Source: Streptococcus mitis B6
GTDB taxonomy: Bacteria; Bacillota; Bacilli; Lactobacillales; Streptococcaceae
Direction: 5' to 3'
NCBI RefSeq assembly: GCF_000027165.1
Contig: NC_013853.1
Location: 2,082,612 to 2,146,611, forward strand
DNA length: 64,000 nucleotides
A program made the translations under genes and the position numbers. The notes under the pieces are model-generated. The model had not been told where the DNA came from. It worked only from the letters and a program-made list of their open reading frames with translations, and ran no database searches. Positions within the stretch are counted from its first letter, which is position 1, and every line of letters begins with the position of its first letter. This document shows positions 1 to 12,999 of this stretch, piece by piece.

Positions 1-38
1 AAAACTAGTTTCATTCTTGAACTCTTCTATACTATTAT

Positions 39-1542
<1,504 letters not shown>

Positions 1543-1552
1543 TTATCTCCTT

Positions 1553-2797
1553 TTATTTTTTAAACCATAAATCATTCAAAAATCCAGAAAAGATCAAGAA
1601 TGACAGCATGACGACATGGAAGGTGATAACCATGCCAAGCAACTGAATCCAGCGATTCTCAGGTAGAGCAGGCTTCCCTGCTTTTTTCCGTTCCTTATTG
1701 AGTGTTTTTTTCTTACGAATCCAAGCGTCATTGATGACCATTCCAATCCCATGAAAGAGTCCATAGGCGATGTAGTACCAGGTCACACCATGCCAAAATC
1801 CCATAATCAGCATATTTACAATGTAGGCCACACTTGAGGTTACATTGCGATTTTTAAAGACCTTCTTTCTGGTCAATACCATCACCATTCGCATAAAGAC
1901 AAAGTCACGGAACCAGAAGGACAGACTCATATGCCAGCGATTCCAAAATTCCTTTAAATCTCTTGATAAAAAAGGTTTGTTAAAGTTGATAGGGCTACGA
2001 ATTCCCATCAAATTTGAAATGGCTAAGGCAAACATAGAGTACCCTGCAAAGTCAAAAAAGAGCTCCAGACCAAAGGTATACATGACTGCCAAGGCATAGT
2101 GGTTAAAGAAGCCACCTGACTGCAAGGCTAGATTCTTCAGAGGAGGGAGTAAGGTTTCTCCTAAAACATGAGCTAGGATAAACTTGTATAAAAATCCCCA
2201 CATAATATAGCGAACAGATTCATCCAACATATCCATCAACTCATCCCGCTCAGGAATGGTCTGATAATTTTCATTAAATCGCTTAAAGCGATCGATTGGG
2301 CCACTTGAAAAAGTCGGCATGAAGAGAAGAAAACGGAGGAATTCCCAGAGGGTAAAATCCTTAATCACTCCATCTCTCAGCTCGATGATAATCCCAACCG
2401 AACGAAAGGTCAGGTAAGAAATTCCCAAAAACCCAAGCAAAGACTGCGTTCCATTGATAGCCGGCTGCACCTTGACAAAGATAATCGGAAGGAGGGACAG
2501 AAAACTAACTAGGTAGAAGACCCACTTGCCATCCTTACTTTTTCGATAATGCTTGTAGAAGAGTACGAGCAATATTTCCCAGCACAGATAAATACCCAAG
2601 GCAGCTAATTGATTGGTCTTCCCACCTACCAGCATGGTAACGATAAAGAAGAGACTAACCAATACCTCGTACCAGGCAAAGCGTTTCTTGAAAAAGAGAC
2701 CGATAAAGATGGGCAAGGTTGCAGCAATCACATAGACAAAATACTGAGGATTCCCATATGGCTCTAAATGAGGAAGCTGTTGAAAGAACTCCATCAT
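1553..2797 (-). CDS. dltB: D-alanyl transfer membrane protein DltB (MBOAT)
   Basis: DltB is a multi-pass membrane-bound O-acyltransferase that passes the D-alanyl group from DltC across the membrane. The 414 residues contain about ten or more hydrophobic segments, the conserved [17 protein letters not shown] region and, later, the MGFWHGVTW motif that carries the invariant MBOAT histidine. Its start overlaps the dltA stop by four bases (ATGA), a typical coupled arrangement. Confidence 0.96.
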   Translation of the reverse strand: MMEFFQQLPHLEPYGNPQYFVYVIAATLPIFIGLFFKKRFAWYEVLVSLFFIVTMLVGGKTNQLAALGIYLCWEILLVLFYKHYRKSKDGKWVFYLVSFLSLLPIIFVKVQPAINGTQSLLGFLGISYLTFRSVGIIIELRDGVIKDFTLWEFLRFLLFMPTFSSGPIDRFKRFNENYQTIPERDELMDMLDESVRYIMWGFLYKFILAHVLGETLLPPLKNLALQSGGFFNHYALAVMYTFGLELFFDFAGYSMFALAISNLMGIRSPINFNKPFLSRDLKEFWNRWHMSLSFWFRDFVFMRMVMVLTRKKVFKNRNVTSSVAYIVNMLIMGFWHGVTWYYIAYGLFHGIGMVINDAWIRKKKTLNKERKKAGKPALPENRWIQLLGMVITFHVVMLSFLIFSGFLNDLWFKK

Positions 2798-4344
2798 CTC
2801 TTATTCACCTCGTTAATCAATCCTTTGATGTCAATTTTTCCATTTGGAGTCAGTGGCAAACTGTCTCGATAAAGGAATTTAGACGGCATCATGTAGGACA
2901 TCATGATATCTATTAAATCTTCCTTGATAGCCTTGGTAATATCGATATCTCGCTCAAACTGCTCACGAACACCGTCTTTTAAGATGACATAAGCCAGTAG
3001 ATTTTGTACCTTGTGGTCCTTGTTATAACGTGGAACAGCAACAGCAGACTCAATAAAGCGAGACTTGTTGAGGTTTTGAGAGACATCTTCTAACTCAATG
3101 CGGTAACCGTTGAACTTAATCTGGAAGTCCATGCGTCCGCCGTAGAGAAGCAAGCCTTCATCTGTCATAGTTCCCACATCGCCTGTGTGATAGGCTGGCA
3201 GTCCTTCAAATTCAAAGAAGGCTTCTGCTGTTTTTTCAGGATTGTTCATATAACCTTTTGAAACGGCTGGTCCTGACACAATGATTTCTCCCTGTTCACC
3301 ATTTGGCAATTTATTGCCTTCCTCGTCAATGATAAAGGTTGGAGAATCAGCCTTGGTATAGCCGATTGGTAGGCGTTTGAGAGTCGCCAACATCTCGTCT
3401 GTCACAGCAACAGCTGACAGGGCTACTGTCGCTTCTGTTGGGCCGTAGGCATTGATAATACGGGCATTTGGGAAACGCTCGCGCAGTTTTTGAGCCGTTT
3501 TAACCGTCAATTCTTCGCCATCAAAGTAGAAATGCGTGATTCCAGGCATTTTCTCACTATTAAAGTCTTCTGATAACATGGCCATATCTGCAAAAGAAGG
3601 GGTTGATGTCCAGATAGCGATTGGCAATGAAAAGATGGTCGCAAAGAGTTGCTTAAAGTCCTGAGTGATGGCTGAAGGAAGAGCGAAAAGCGTACCACCC
3701 AGTGCCAAGGTCGGAGCCCAGTACATGACAGACAGGTCAAAAGAATAAGGTGGCTGAGCCAGCATTTGTGGACGACTTGGCGTCGCAAATTCCTTGTCCG
3801 TAATCATCCAATTGGTAAAGCTGAGGAGGTTATCATGGGAAATCTGCACTCCCTTTGGCTTACCAGTCGTACCAGAAGTAAAGATAATGTAGTAGTTATC
3901 ATCGCCCTTGACTGGATGCGTGATCTCATATCTAGACCCTTGAGCAAAGGCTTCTTGAACCTGAGCTAGAGTCATCATCGGTGTAGAAACCTGCTCCAAT
4001 GGAAAGTCTGAAATGGCAATAATCAAGCTTGGCTCTGCCACTTCTAAAATAGCTGAAACTCGCTCCAAAGCCGAATGGCTATCAATTGGAATGTAGGCAT
4101 GACCTGACTTAGTCAAGGCTACAAAAGTTGCCAACATTTCATATTCTTGGCCACCAAAAACGACCACAGGAGACTTCTCTGGCAAATTCAACTGGTCAAT
4201 AACTGCAGCCAAACTATCCGAATCAGCCTTTAAATCGCCATAAGTGTGTTCCTGACCCAAAACATTATAGACAGGATAGCTAGGCTGTGTCTGAGCAAAA
4301 TGCTCAATGGTTTCAATCATATCTGCTATTGATTTATTTGACAC
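2794..4344 (-). CDS. dltA: D-alanine--carrier protein ligase DltA
   Basis: DltA is a cytoplasmic adenylating enzyme that uses ATP to activate D-alanine and load it on DltC. The 516-residue protein has the AMP-binding P-loop [13 protein letters not shown], the [10 protein letters not shown] core motif, the YHTGD motif and a C-terminal lysine motif PNGKIDIKG, all intact. It is the first large gene of the operon, 20 bases downstream of the small dltX. A four-base overlap links it to dltB. Confidence 0.97.
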   Translation of the reverse strand: MSNKSIADMIETIEHFAQTQPSYPVYNVLGQEHTYGDLKADSDSLAAVIDQLNLPEKSPVVVFGGQEYEMLATFVALTKSGHAYIPIDSHSALERVSAILEVAEPSLIIAISDFPLEQVSTPMMTLAQVQEAFAQGSRYEITHPVKGDDNYYIIFTSGTTGKPKGVQISHDNLLSFTNWMITDKEFATPSRPQMLAQPPYSFDLSVMYWAPTLALGGTLFALPSAITQDFKQLFATIFSLPIAIWTSTPSFADMAMLSEDFNSEKMPGITHFYFDGEELTVKTAQKLRERFPNARIINAYGPTEATVALSAVAVTDEMLATLKRLPIGYTKADSPTFIIDEEGNKLPNGEQGEIIVSGPAVSKGYMNNPEKTAEAFFEFEGLPAYHTGDVGTMTDEGLLLYGGRMDFQIKFNGYRIELEDVSQNLNKSRFIESAVAVPRYNKDHKVQNLLAYVILKDGVREQFERDIDITKAIKEDLIDIMMSYMMPSKFLYRDSLPLTPNGKIDIKGLINEVNKR

Positions 4345-4364
4345 AATAGGGATTCTCCTTCAAG

Positions 4365-4496
4365 TTAAAATTCATTATAGATAAAGCTTCCTTGACCCTG
4401 ACCAAGATAGCTAAAGAAGTAAAGCAGCCCTAGAAAGATAAGAAAATACAAGGCTGTCCGACCAAGAAAGAGGTACAATTCTTTTCTCTGTTTCAT
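4365..4496 (-). CDS. dltX: small membrane protein DltX
   Basis: A 43-residue peptide starts MKQRKELYLF, has one central hydrophobic segment (about residues 10-30, ending in GLLYFFSYLG) and ends in SFIYNEF. DltX is a short single-pass protein found upstream of dltA in many Firmicutes and is needed for D-alanylation in several of them; its conserved C-terminal tail is thought to engage the DltB/DltD machinery. No strong ribosome binding site precedes the ATG; a TTG one codon upstream is an alternative start. It sits directly downstream of the operon promoter. Confidence 0.88.
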   Translation of the reverse strand: MKQRKELYLFLGRTALYFLIFLGLLYFFSYLGQGQGSFIYNEF

Positions 4497-4565
4497 CAAG
4501 AAAAACCATTCATTTCTGTAATTTTTGCTAAATAAGATAGACTCTTACTATAGTATTTTTCTACC

Positions 4566-4595
4566 ATTATACCACTTTCTAGGGTAATTTCTCAA
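4566..4595 (-). promoter_or_regulatory. dlt operon promoter
   Basis: On the minus strand TTGAGA (4590-4595) is followed after 18 bases by TATAAT (4566-4571), which is preceded by TGG, an extended -10. The predicted start lies about 60 bases before dltX. The 309-base gap between dltX and the next gene (4497-4805) holds this promoter, an inverted repeat at 4666-4697 and a terminator at 4733-4770, and no further gene. Confidence 0.75.
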
Positions 4596-4665
4596 TTGTT
4601 TGCCGTAGATTTTCATTATATTTAAGCCAATTTTAAAATTATGCGGTTTTTCTATGTATATTTTC

Positions 4666-4697
4666 AAATAGAGTGACCCTGCTTCAAAACTCTATTT
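4666..4697. repeat. inverted repeat upstream of dlt promoter
   Basis: AAATAGAGT (4666-4674) and ACTCTATTT (4689-4697) form a perfect 9-base inverted repeat with a 14-base loop. It has no clear T-tract in either direction and is too far from the MFS gene to be its only terminator. It could be a hairpin or a binding site; the function is unknown. Confidence 0.6.
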
Positions 4698-4732
4698 CAG
4701 GAGACAATGAAGTAAATCTTCCCGTAATAAAA

Positions 4733-4770
4733 CGCACAATATCAAGTTTTTCAACACCTGATACTATGCG
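4733..4770 (-). terminator. terminator after MFS gene
   Basis: CGCACAATATCA and TGATACTATGCG pair (with wobble) around a 14-base loop, followed on the minus strand by GTTTTATTA. Similar hairpins are common in intergenic DNA of this group. Confidence 0.65.
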
Positions 4771-4805
4771 CTTTTCTAATTTTTCAAGACTTTTTAACTA
4801 GTCTC

Positions 4806-5984
4806 TCACCTAAAATAATCTCGTCTGATATAAATTAAAATAGCTTCTATCATCAGACAAATGGCTGATAGCCAAAAACTGATGCTAATACCAAAACTCT
4901 CAGTAATATAGCTCATTAGCAAAACAAATACTGAAAATGATAGTGTCGAAATCACTTCCAGAACGGAATAGACATTAACCAAGTTATTTTCCTCTACTGT
5001 TTCCTGAAGAAATACACTTTCAGGAACTTCTTTTAGCTGCGATAACATACCAACTAAAGCTGAAAATACTAAAAACATCTGTGCATTTGGAAAATATAGA
5101 ATAGTCAGTGTCACTATTGCCATGGCTACAAGAGGAAAAAGAATACTTTCCCATTTAGCAGCGAGGAACTTTTCAGATAGCCTAAAAGCAATTAAGCCAC
5201 TAATTATAATCCCGATAGAATATGCTGTATTAGAATATCCCCAGTAACTTTCCGTTTCATTTAATAACTCAGTTACAAAGACAAGTATGATAGACGAAAC
5301 CCAAATCGTATTTGAAAAAATTTCCAATAAATTTGCTGATACAAAAAGTCTTAATCTAGAATCTCTAGCAACTAACTTCCAACCTTTGAGTAAAATTTCA
5401 AGATTAGTTTCTGACTCTAACACCTCCACTTCAGCCTTAGGAAGCAATAACATCAGAAAGCTAGAAATGATATACAAGATTAAAATGATAAACGTGGTAG
5501 GTAAAAAACCAATTGTTGCAAATAAGAGTCCACCTAATCCCCAACCCACCAATTGAACAGCTTCACTACTCATTGACAAGGCTGAGTTAGCCTTGCCCAA
5601 ATCGGTCGCATAGCGCGGCACAATAGCATAGGAAACGGGTGCTGCAAAACCATCTAATATGGAAATTGCAACAACAAATAGATAGATCACCAAAGGCGCT
5701 ACGGATTGCATTACGGTAAACATTCCTACCAGTATCGTTAATAATATAGTCTTTCCAAATTGGGATAAAGATAAAACCCTATTTAACGCTATCCTTTTAG
5801 TAACTAAAGGAACTAAAAGACTCGCAACAAAAGAGGATATCCCTATTAAAATGGGAACTAGTGACGTGGCAATTACTGATTTTGAAATAATGTATATGTT
5901 AGCAATGATTGTTACTCTAAAGAAAATATCTGCTAAATTTGCAAACAATTGAGAGACTAACAACTTGATAAATGAATTAGACAT
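4806..5984 (-). CDS. MFS transporter, probable drug/solute exporter
   Basis: The 392-residue protein is almost entirely hydrophobic, with about 12 predicted membrane segments and a short loop after the first half (residues about 190-215). Its layout fits the major facilitator superfamily, in the branch with macrolide-type and enterobactin-type exporters; the substrate cannot be read from sequence. The start has a good Shine-Dalgarno (AAAGGGGGAG, 5-6 bases before ATG). It is a single-gene unit between dlt and glp, with its own terminator. AT-rich composition and isolated position suggest it may be accessory, but there are no mobility genes next to it. Confidence 0.8.
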   Translation of the reverse strand: MSNSFIKLLVSQLFANLADIFFRVTIIANIYIISKSVIATSLVPILIGISSFVASLLVPLVTKRIALNRVLSLSQFGKTILLTILVGMFTVMQSVAPLVIYLFVVAISILDGFAAPVSYAIVPRYATDLGKANSALSMSSEAVQLVGWGLGGLLFATIGFLPTTFIILILYIISSFLMLLLPKAEVEVLESETNLEILLKGWKLVARDSRLRLFVSANLLEIFSNTIWVSSIILVFVTELLNETESYWGYSNTAYSIGIIISGLIAFRLSEKFLAAKWESILFPLVAMAIVTLTILYFPNAQMFLVFSALVGMLSQLKEVPESVFLQETVEENNLVNVYSVLEVISTLSFSVFVLLMSYITESFGISISFWLSAICLMIEAILIYIRRDYFR

Positions 5985-6176
5985 ATAGCACTCCCCCTTT
6001 AGTTGCCAACTTTGGAATTAAATTTGATTTTTAATATTTTAGCATAAAATAGCAGAAAACAAAAGTGAGATTTTTCACATAAAAAAGCAAAAACTATTGC
6101 CTTTATTATTCCTACTTTTAAAGGAATGATTATTATCGTTGTTGGATAGTACTAATAAGTTATACTCAATGAAAAA

Positions 6177-6200
6177 AGCCTGAGATACTCATCTCAAGCT
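6177..6200 (-). terminator. terminator of glp operon
   Basis: AGCCTGAGAT and ATCTCAAGCT form a ten-base stem with a four-base loop; on the minus strand it is followed by a run of six T. It lies 25 bases past the glpF stop. Confidence 0.85.
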
Positions 6201-6224
6201 CTATCAACATAATTGTTTTCTAGA

Positions 6225-6929
6225 TTAGAAAAGCGAGAATACAAAAACGGCCAAGGCTGCTCCGATAACAGGTCCTACAACAGGAATCCAAGCGTAAGAC
6301 CAGTCTCCGTCTCCCTTGTTTGGAATTGGCAAGATGCTGTGCATGATACGAGGTCCAAGGTCACGAGCTGGGTTCAAGGCATATCCTGTTGTCCCACCTA
6401 GTGATAGACCGATACCGACAATCAAAGTGCCCACTGCAAAGGTTCCGATACCTGCCTGAAAATCGTAAAGACCCAAAGCAAAGATTGTCAAGACCAATAC
6501 AAAAGTTCCAAGGATTTCGCTAATCAAGTTTGATACAGTATCCTTGATAGCTGGACCAGTGCTGAAGGTTGCCAGGATATTGCCTGCATTTTCTTCTGCC
6601 TCATAATGCGGTTTGAATTGCAACCAAACCAAAATCTGACCCAGCATAGCCCCTGCGAACTGGGCTAATATATAAGGGAAAACGGAAGCCCAAGGCAAAC
6701 CACCTTTCAAGGCCACACCGATGGTCACAGCTGGGTTTAAATGAGCTGGACTGAGCTTGCCAGATACAAATACTGCAACCGCAACTGCAATCCCCCACCC
6801 CATAGTAATCACAATCCAACCTGAGCTGTTGCTCTTGGTTTTAGGAAGAACCACACCAGCCACAACACCATTTCCTAGAAGAATCAGGATTAAAGTCCCC
6901 AAAAATTCTCCAAATAATTCATTCATCAT
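6225..6929 (-). CDS. glpF: glycerol uptake facilitator GlpF
   Basis: An aquaglyceroporin of 234 residues that lets glycerol diffuse into the cell. Both half-helix motifs of the MIP family are present in glycerol-channel form: NPAV (in AHLNPAVTIG) and NPARD (in YALNPARDLG); the aspartate after the second NPA is typical of glycerol facilitators. There are six membrane segments. I chose the ATG at 6929, preceded by GGAG at an 8-base spacing; a longer frame begins 54 bases upstream but would add a non-family tail. It is the last gene of glpK-glpO-glpF. Confidence 0.95.
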   Translation of the reverse strand: MMNELFGEFLGTLILILLGNGVVAGVVLPKTKSNSSGWIVITMGWGIAVAVAVFVSGKLSPAHLNPAVTIGVALKGGLPWASVFPYILAQFAGAMLGQILVWLQFKPHYEAEENAGNILATFSTGPAIKDTVSNLISEILGTFVLVLTIFALGLYDFQAGIGTFAVGTLIVGIGLSLGGTTGYALNPARDLGPRIMHSILPIPNKGDGDWSYAWIPVVGPVIGAALAVFVFSLF

Positions 6930-6998
6930 TTTTCTGTCTCCATTAAAAAGAAGGGGCGGGCGACAAGGAGTCCTGCCCTCCACCTCTTTTATTTTTTC

Positions 6999-8825
6999 TT
7001 AATTTTTTAATTCTGCTAAATCGTTGTTAGCGAGGGCTGCTTCGACGTCCGCACGGTAAGCTGCTTTTTCCACTTCTGTCCAGTCATAGAATCGTTCCAT
7101 TTCATCCAAAACTGGCTCAACGATGCTATCCAAGCTATCACGCATAAAGAGCATATGGTTGGTACGACGAAGAAGGAAATCAACTGGACTAAGAGCCAAC
7201 TCGTTGCGCATTGCATAGTGAAGGGACAAGGTGTCTGCCAAGCTAAGTCCTGGTGCTTGTTCCAAGCTGTGAGCAAGAGCAAAGACCTTCGGTGCATTTG
7301 AACCGTAAAGATTTGCTAGATAGTGAGCTTCCTTGCTATCCAAGCCACGTGACACTCCAAGTTGCGCAAAGGCTTCGATTTCTGAGTCCACATTTGCTGG
7401 GTTCAATTCCCCACCTGAAACAGGGTAAGTCTTAGAGTTGATGAGTTTAAAGCTACGGTCAAATTCTGCTTTGAGGATGTCAACCACGCGCTCCATAGCT
7501 CCTTCAGCCATCTTACGGTAGTCTGTGATTTTACCACCAGCAAGGGTCAAGAGACCATTATCATCTCGGTCCAAGCTAGAACCACGTGAAACTGCAGATG
7601 GATCCAAATGTTTCTCAGAGGTGCTGCTTTCAAGCTTGCTGACAGCAGACTCAACATCTTCACGCGTTTTTTCTTTAGAAAGATAAGATTCAACAGTCGC
7701 GATCAAGTTATTAAAGCTTTCATCACTGATAGTTCCGTTATTTCCGCCATTGTAGTCAGAAGCGCTATTGCCTGCGATCAATGGACGAAGACCTGCCCAG
7801 CTGCTTTCGATATCATCAATGGTGATGTTGGCTTCTGGGAAGCGGTTGTTAACAATGCCAAGTAGGTAATCTACATCTTCTTTAGTCACTTTTGGATGTT
7901 CTAAATCACCTGTGTAGTCTGTATCAGTTGTACCAAAGTAAGTCTTGTTTTCACGTGGGAGAACAAAGACCATACGGCCATCACCCAAACCTGTATCAAA
8001 GTAAACTGGCTGTGAAACCTTGATCTTGCTTGAATCCACTACCAAGTGAACTCCCTTAGTTGGACGCATTTGTGAGAATTGTGTTCCATTATTAGACAAA
8101 TTGCGTACCTTATCACTCCAAGGACCTGTCGTATTGATAACCAGACGAGCTTTGATTTCAAAGACTTGGTCTGTCAAGAGATCACGAGCTACAACACCTG
8201 TAATCTTGCCACTTTCGTCAAATAGGAAGCCTTCTGCCTTAACATGGTTAGCAATGAGAGCACCATCTTGGTTGGCACGTTTGATGTTTTCAATCACAAG
8301 ACGCGCATCGTTGTTACGGAAGTCAAGGTAAACCCCACCTCCTACCAAGCCTTCTTTCTTCAAGTTTGGCTGGCGTTCCAAGACTTCTTCCTTGCTCAAT
8401 ACCTTGTTTGCAGCTGGTGTGTTGTTAACTCCTGCCAAAAGGTCGTACAAATCCATAGCTACTTTAAGACGGAAGAGGCTAAAGGTCGCTCCATCTTCAT
8501 CGTAAACTGGCAAAAGCATTGGGTCCGGTTTTGGAATGTGTGGTGCGATTTGTTGAACCACTGCACGTTCAGAAACCGTATCTGAGACCACTTCTACGTC
8601 AAATTGTTTGAGGTAACGAAGACCTCCGTGAACCAATTTTGTTGAACGGCTGGATGTTCCTTCTGCGAAGTCCTGCATTTCAATCAAACCAGTCTCAAGA
8701 CCGCTAGCTGCCGCCTGCAAGGCTACACCAGCCCCTGTGATTCCTCCACCGATAATCAAGAGGTCCAGGGTACGTTCTTGCATTTTTTTAATTGACAATT
8801 CACGTGTTTTCTTTGAAAATTCCAT
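6999..8825 (-). CDS. glpO: alpha-glycerophosphate oxidase GlpO
   Basis: GlpO oxidises glycerol 3-phosphate to dihydroxyacetone phosphate with oxygen and releases hydrogen peroxide. The 608 residues begin with the FAD-binding Rossmann motif LLIIGGGITGAG and carry the glycerol-3-phosphate oxidase core, plus the roughly 50-residue insertion of streptococcal oxidases near residue 370-420 that distinguishes them from GlpD dehydrogenases. It is 41 bases downstream of glpK. A GC-rich, imperfect hairpin lies between glpO and glpF and could reduce read-through. Confidence 0.95.
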   Translation of the reverse strand: MEFSKKTRELSIKKMQERTLDLLIIGGGITGAGVALQAAASGLETGLIEMQDFAEGTSSRSTKLVHGGLRYLKQFDVEVVSDTVSERAVVQQIAPHIPKPDPMLLPVYDEDGATFSLFRLKVAMDLYDLLAGVNNTPAANKVLSKEEVLERQPNLKKEGLVGGGVYLDFRNNDARLVIENIKRANQDGALIANHVKAEGFLFDESGKITGVVARDLLTDQVFEIKARLVINTTGPWSDKVRNLSNNGTQFSQMRPTKGVHLVVDSSKIKVSQPVYFDTGLGDGRMVFVLPRENKTYFGTTDTDYTGDLEHPKVTKEDVDYLLGIVNNRFPEANITIDDIESSWAGLRPLIAGNSASDYNGGNNGTISDESFNNLIATVESYLSKEKTREDVESAVSKLESSTSEKHLDPSAVSRGSSLDRDDNGLLTLAGGKITDYRKMAEGAMERVVDILKAEFDRSFKLINSKTYPVSGGELNPANVDSEIEAFAQLGVSRGLDSKEAHYLANLYGSNAPKVFALAHSLEQAPGLSLADTLSLHYAMRNELALSPVDFLLRRTNHMLFMRDSLDSIVEPVLDEMERFYDWTEVEKAAYRADVEAALANNDLAELKN

Positions 8826-8866
8826 ATTTACACACTTTCTAACTAAGTCGCTTTATTCTTCCAGTA

Positions 8867-10420
<1,554 letters not shown>

Positions 10421-10426
10421 CTAACT

Positions 10427-10448
10427 AGTATACAAAATAAAGCGCTTT
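10427..10448 (-). promoter_or_regulatory. glpK promoter region with cre-like site
   Basis: A -10 match TATACT (10427-10432) lies on the minus strand; AAAGCGCTTT (10439-10448) just upstream is the core palindrome of CcpA operators (TGAAAGCGCTTTCA type). The site would fall between -35 and -10, so CcpA would repress. A clear -35 box was not found. Confidence 0.65.
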
Positions 10449-10513
10449 CTTGTTTATCAACTTTTTTTAATTTTTTAAAAAATGTGAGGAGATTGTGTGA
10501 ATTTCACAAAAAA

Positions 10514-10532
10514 GACCTGGAACAACCAAGCC
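10514..10532 (-). terminator. terminator of regulator gene
   Basis: GGCTTGG and CCAGGTC pair with two wobbles on the minus strand around a five-base loop, followed by TCTTTTTT. It is placed right at the stop codon of the regulator gene. Confidence 0.6.
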
Positions 10533-10534
10533 TT

Positions 10535-11962
10535 TTAAGTGAATAATAACTGACGAATCCCTGCCAAATCTTCCATATCCAAGTCATTTTTTAAATAATA
10601 AACTGGTGTTTGCTCCTTCTTATGAATCGGGTTATTGGTAACCAGCAAATCATAATGCCGAGTTCGGTCATAGGCTTCAATGGTAATAAAGCGATTGTAT
10701 TCCAAATACCGTTTCAAAATGGCTACCATCCTTGAAAAAACAAGAAAACCAGAGGTCAAATCCAGACCAATCCGCATATGCTGGCCACCGTTTTCAGCCA
10801 TATATTCGATTAACTGGAGCCATTCCCAGAGAATCTTCTTATCTAAATCTGTCCCCTGTTGAAAGGCAGGTAGAACATGAAAAATCTCCTCTGCCGTCCC
10901 CTTAAAATCATGTTCCATCAGTAAATAAGGATGACGATTCTCTAACTGGTACTTGTAGCGATCCTGTAAAATATAGCCCTTATAGAGATAGACTTGAGCA
11001 CAAAGCTGACTGAGTTCATAGGTAACATGGTCCTCTGTATAATCACCCAGCAACTCCTCCTTCTTCATTTCTTGAATCAATTGTGTCAGCAAATCTACCA
11101 ACTGCCCTCCAAATCCAAGAATATACTCCATAGTATGAAGAGGAAGAATACGATGAGATAGGAGGAAAGAGAAGAAAATCATCATCTCCCCATCCTCAGT
11201 TCCTAGAGGGATATGTTGTCCAGCGAAAAATGACGGAGCCTTTCGATGCAAACGAAGGTAGAAAATATTGTCAAAATACCCTCGCATTTTCTCTTCTATG
11301 ACTTGAAACTGACAGGCATTGACACGGAGACGTTGTTGACTGATATGAGCCCAGAGAACCAAGTCCAATTTCTGACCCGAGGACAAACTTGCACCGCAGA
11401 TTTCTTCTAAAGTGGCAATCTCCTGCTTTCTCTCTGGTTTCTGCATGTGACCTTCCCATTCCTGACTAGACCAAACCTTGCGAAAAAGACAGAAATAGAA
11501 ATAGCGAATCTGATGCTCTGGACCTCGCCAACGTCCATTTTGGATGGATAAGTCAAATTCTGACAAAATCTGATTTAGACTAGCTAAGTGGCGACCAAGC
11601 GTAGCCTCACTAATCATCAATTCTTGAGCCAGCTGATGAGCTAAAAACTGTTGATGGTAGAGAAGATATACCAAAATCTGATATTTAACAGCATTCTCCA
11701 AAAACAGGCTCCGGATATCTCTCCCTTTGGTAACTGCACCGATTGACAGGCGCAGATTTTCATCTTCTAAGGAGATAGTCAGCTCTAAGCCACTATCCAA
11801 AGCCTTGTCATTGAGAAGGGTGACATATTTGGTTAGGGTTGCTTTTGAAAATCCTGTTTCCTCCATTACAGCCTTGACGGTCGTCTGCGACTCTTGTAAT
11901 AGAAAGGAAAGGATTGAAAATTGGCCAGATTCAGCCTTTTCCATCAAATCTCCTAAATACAT
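10535..11962 (-). CDS. Mga/PRD-like helix-turn-helix regulator
   Basis: The 475-residue protein has two N-terminal helix-turn-helix segments (about residues 30-55, [18 protein letters not shown], and 110-135, [19 protein letters not shown]), followed by a long helical body and a C-terminal PTS EIIB-like region (near [17 protein letters not shown]). This is the architecture of Mga/AtxA-type regulators. Its position next to the glycerol operon suggests it controls that operon, but this is inference. The ATG at 11962 has a GGGG ribosome binding site; the ATG six codons later has a better one (AGGAG, 7 bases), so residue 7 may be the true start. Confidence 0.75.
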   Translation of the reverse strand: MYLGDLMEKAESGQFSILSFLLQESQTTVKAVMEETGFSKATLTKYVTLLNDKALDSGLELTISLEDENLRLSIGAVTKGRDIRSLFLENAVKYQILVYLLYHQQFLAHQLAQELMISEATLGRHLASLNQILSEFDLSIQNGRWRGPEHQIRYFYFCLFRKVWSSQEWEGHMQKPERKQEIATLEEICGASLSSGQKLDLVLWAHISQQRLRVNACQFQVIEEKMRGYFDNIFYLRLHRKAPSFFAGQHIPLGTEDGEMMIFFSFLLSHRILPLHTMEYILGFGGQLVDLLTQLIQEMKKEELLGDYTEDHVTYELSQLCAQVYLYKGYILQDRYKYQLENRHPYLLMEHDFKGTAEEIFHVLPAFQQGTDLDKKILWEWLQLIEYMAENGGQHMRIGLDLTSGFLVFSRMVAILKRYLEYNRFITIEAYDRTRHYDLLVTNNPIHKKEQTPVYYLKNDLDMEDLAGIRQLLFT

Positions 11963-12110
11963 TTGTTACCCCTTTCATTTTCTACCTTAAGCATAGCATA
12001 AATCTTACAAATGCTGAAATAATCTGTTTCTCTTTTTATTTTCATGCTGATTTCCTGGTCCATTATCCTGAAAATCAGCAAACACACTGCTCCCCCTTTG
12101 GGCATTTTTA

Positions 12111-12119
12111 TGCTAAAAT
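12111..12119 (+). promoter_or_regulatory. hslO extended -10 promoter
   Basis: TGCTAAAAT reads as TGn plus a TAAAAT -10. The hexamer ends 7 bases before the ATG at 12127, so the transcript is expected to begin at or next to the start codon. No recognisable -35 box is present. Confidence 0.6.
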
Positions 12120-12126
12120 AGTAGCT

Positions 12127-12999
12127 ATGGATAAAATTATTAAAACTATGTCAGAAAGCGGAGCCTTTCGTGCTTTTGTCCTTGATAGCACAGAAACCGT
12201 CCGCACTGCTCAAGAAAAACACAAAACCCAAGCTAGCTCAACTGTAGCGCTTGGTCGAACTCTTATCGCTAGCCAGATTCTCGCAGCCAATGAAAAAGGG
12301 AATACCAAACTAACAGTTAAGGTGCTGGGATCTAGCTCTCTAGGTGCCATTATCACGGTCGCTGATACCAAGGGGAATGTCAAAGGCTATGTTCAAAATC
12401 CTGGTGTTGACATCAAAAAGACTGCAACTGGTGAAGTCCTAGTCGGACCTTTTGTCGGCAATGGCCAATTCCTCGTTATCACAGACTACGGTACTGGAAA
12501 TCCTTACAACTCTATGACTCCTCTCATCTCTGGAGAAATCGGTGAAGACCTTGCCTTTTACCTGACCGAAAGCCAACAAACCCCTTCAGCAGTCGGTCTC
12601 AATGTCCTTTTGGACGAAGAAGACAAGGTTAAGGTTGCAGGTGGTTTCCTAGTCCAAGTCTTGCCGGGAGCCAAGGAAGAAGAGATTGCCCGTTTTGAAA
12701 AACGCATCCAAGAAATGCCAGCTATCTCAACCCTTCTGGAAAGTGAAGACCATATCGAAGCCCTCCTCAAGGCAATCTACGGTGACGAGGCTTATAAGCG
12801 TCTTTCTGAAGAAGAAATCCGTTTCCAATGTGACTGTAGCCATGAGCGCTTTATGAACGCTCTTGCCAGCCTTCCAAGTTCAGACCTACAGGAAATGAAA
12901 GAGGAAGACCATGGGGCAGAAATCACTTGTCAATTCTGCCAAACAACTTATAACTTTGATGAAAACGACCTGGAGGAACTCATTCGTGACAAATCTTAA
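12127..12999 (+). CDS. hslO: redox-regulated chaperone Hsp33
   Basis: Hsp33 is a cytoplasmic holdase that is switched on by oxidation of its zinc-bound cysteines. The 290-residue product has the normal N-terminal domain and the C-terminal zinc motif CDC...CQFC (residues about 235-270) complete. The frame is open for 71 codons upstream, but the family begins at [17 protein letters not shown]. There is no Shine-Dalgarno sequence; with the -10 only 7 bases away the mRNA is probably leaderless. It overlaps dusB by 14 bases. Confidence 0.94.
   Translation: MDKIIKTMSESGAFRAFVLDSTETVRTAQEKHKTQASSTVALGRTLIASQILAANEKGNTKLTVKVLGSSSLGAIITVADTKGNVKGYVQNPGVDIKKTATGEVLVGPFVGNGQFLVITDYGTGNPYNSMTPLISGEIGEDLAFYLTESQQTPSAVGLNVLLDEEDKVKVAGGFLVQVLPGAKEEEIARFEKRIQEMPAISTLLESEDHIEALLKAIYGDEAYKRLSEEEIRFQCDCSHERFMNALASLPSSDLQEMKEEDHGAEITCQFCQTTYNFDENDLEELIRDKS

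Noticed and set aside
6164..6180. ACTCAATGAAAA similar to the BOX end near glpF
   Set aside because: Only about 12 bases match; the rest of the element is missing and the sequence belongs to the glpF terminator.
6951..6990. Terminator between glpO and glpF
   Set aside because: The GC-rich repeats pair only partly and the genes should be co-transcribed; at most a weak attenuator.
11914..12126. 71-codon N-terminal extension of hslO
   Set aside because: It has no family similarity and reads across the hslO promoter and the start of the divergent regulator gene.
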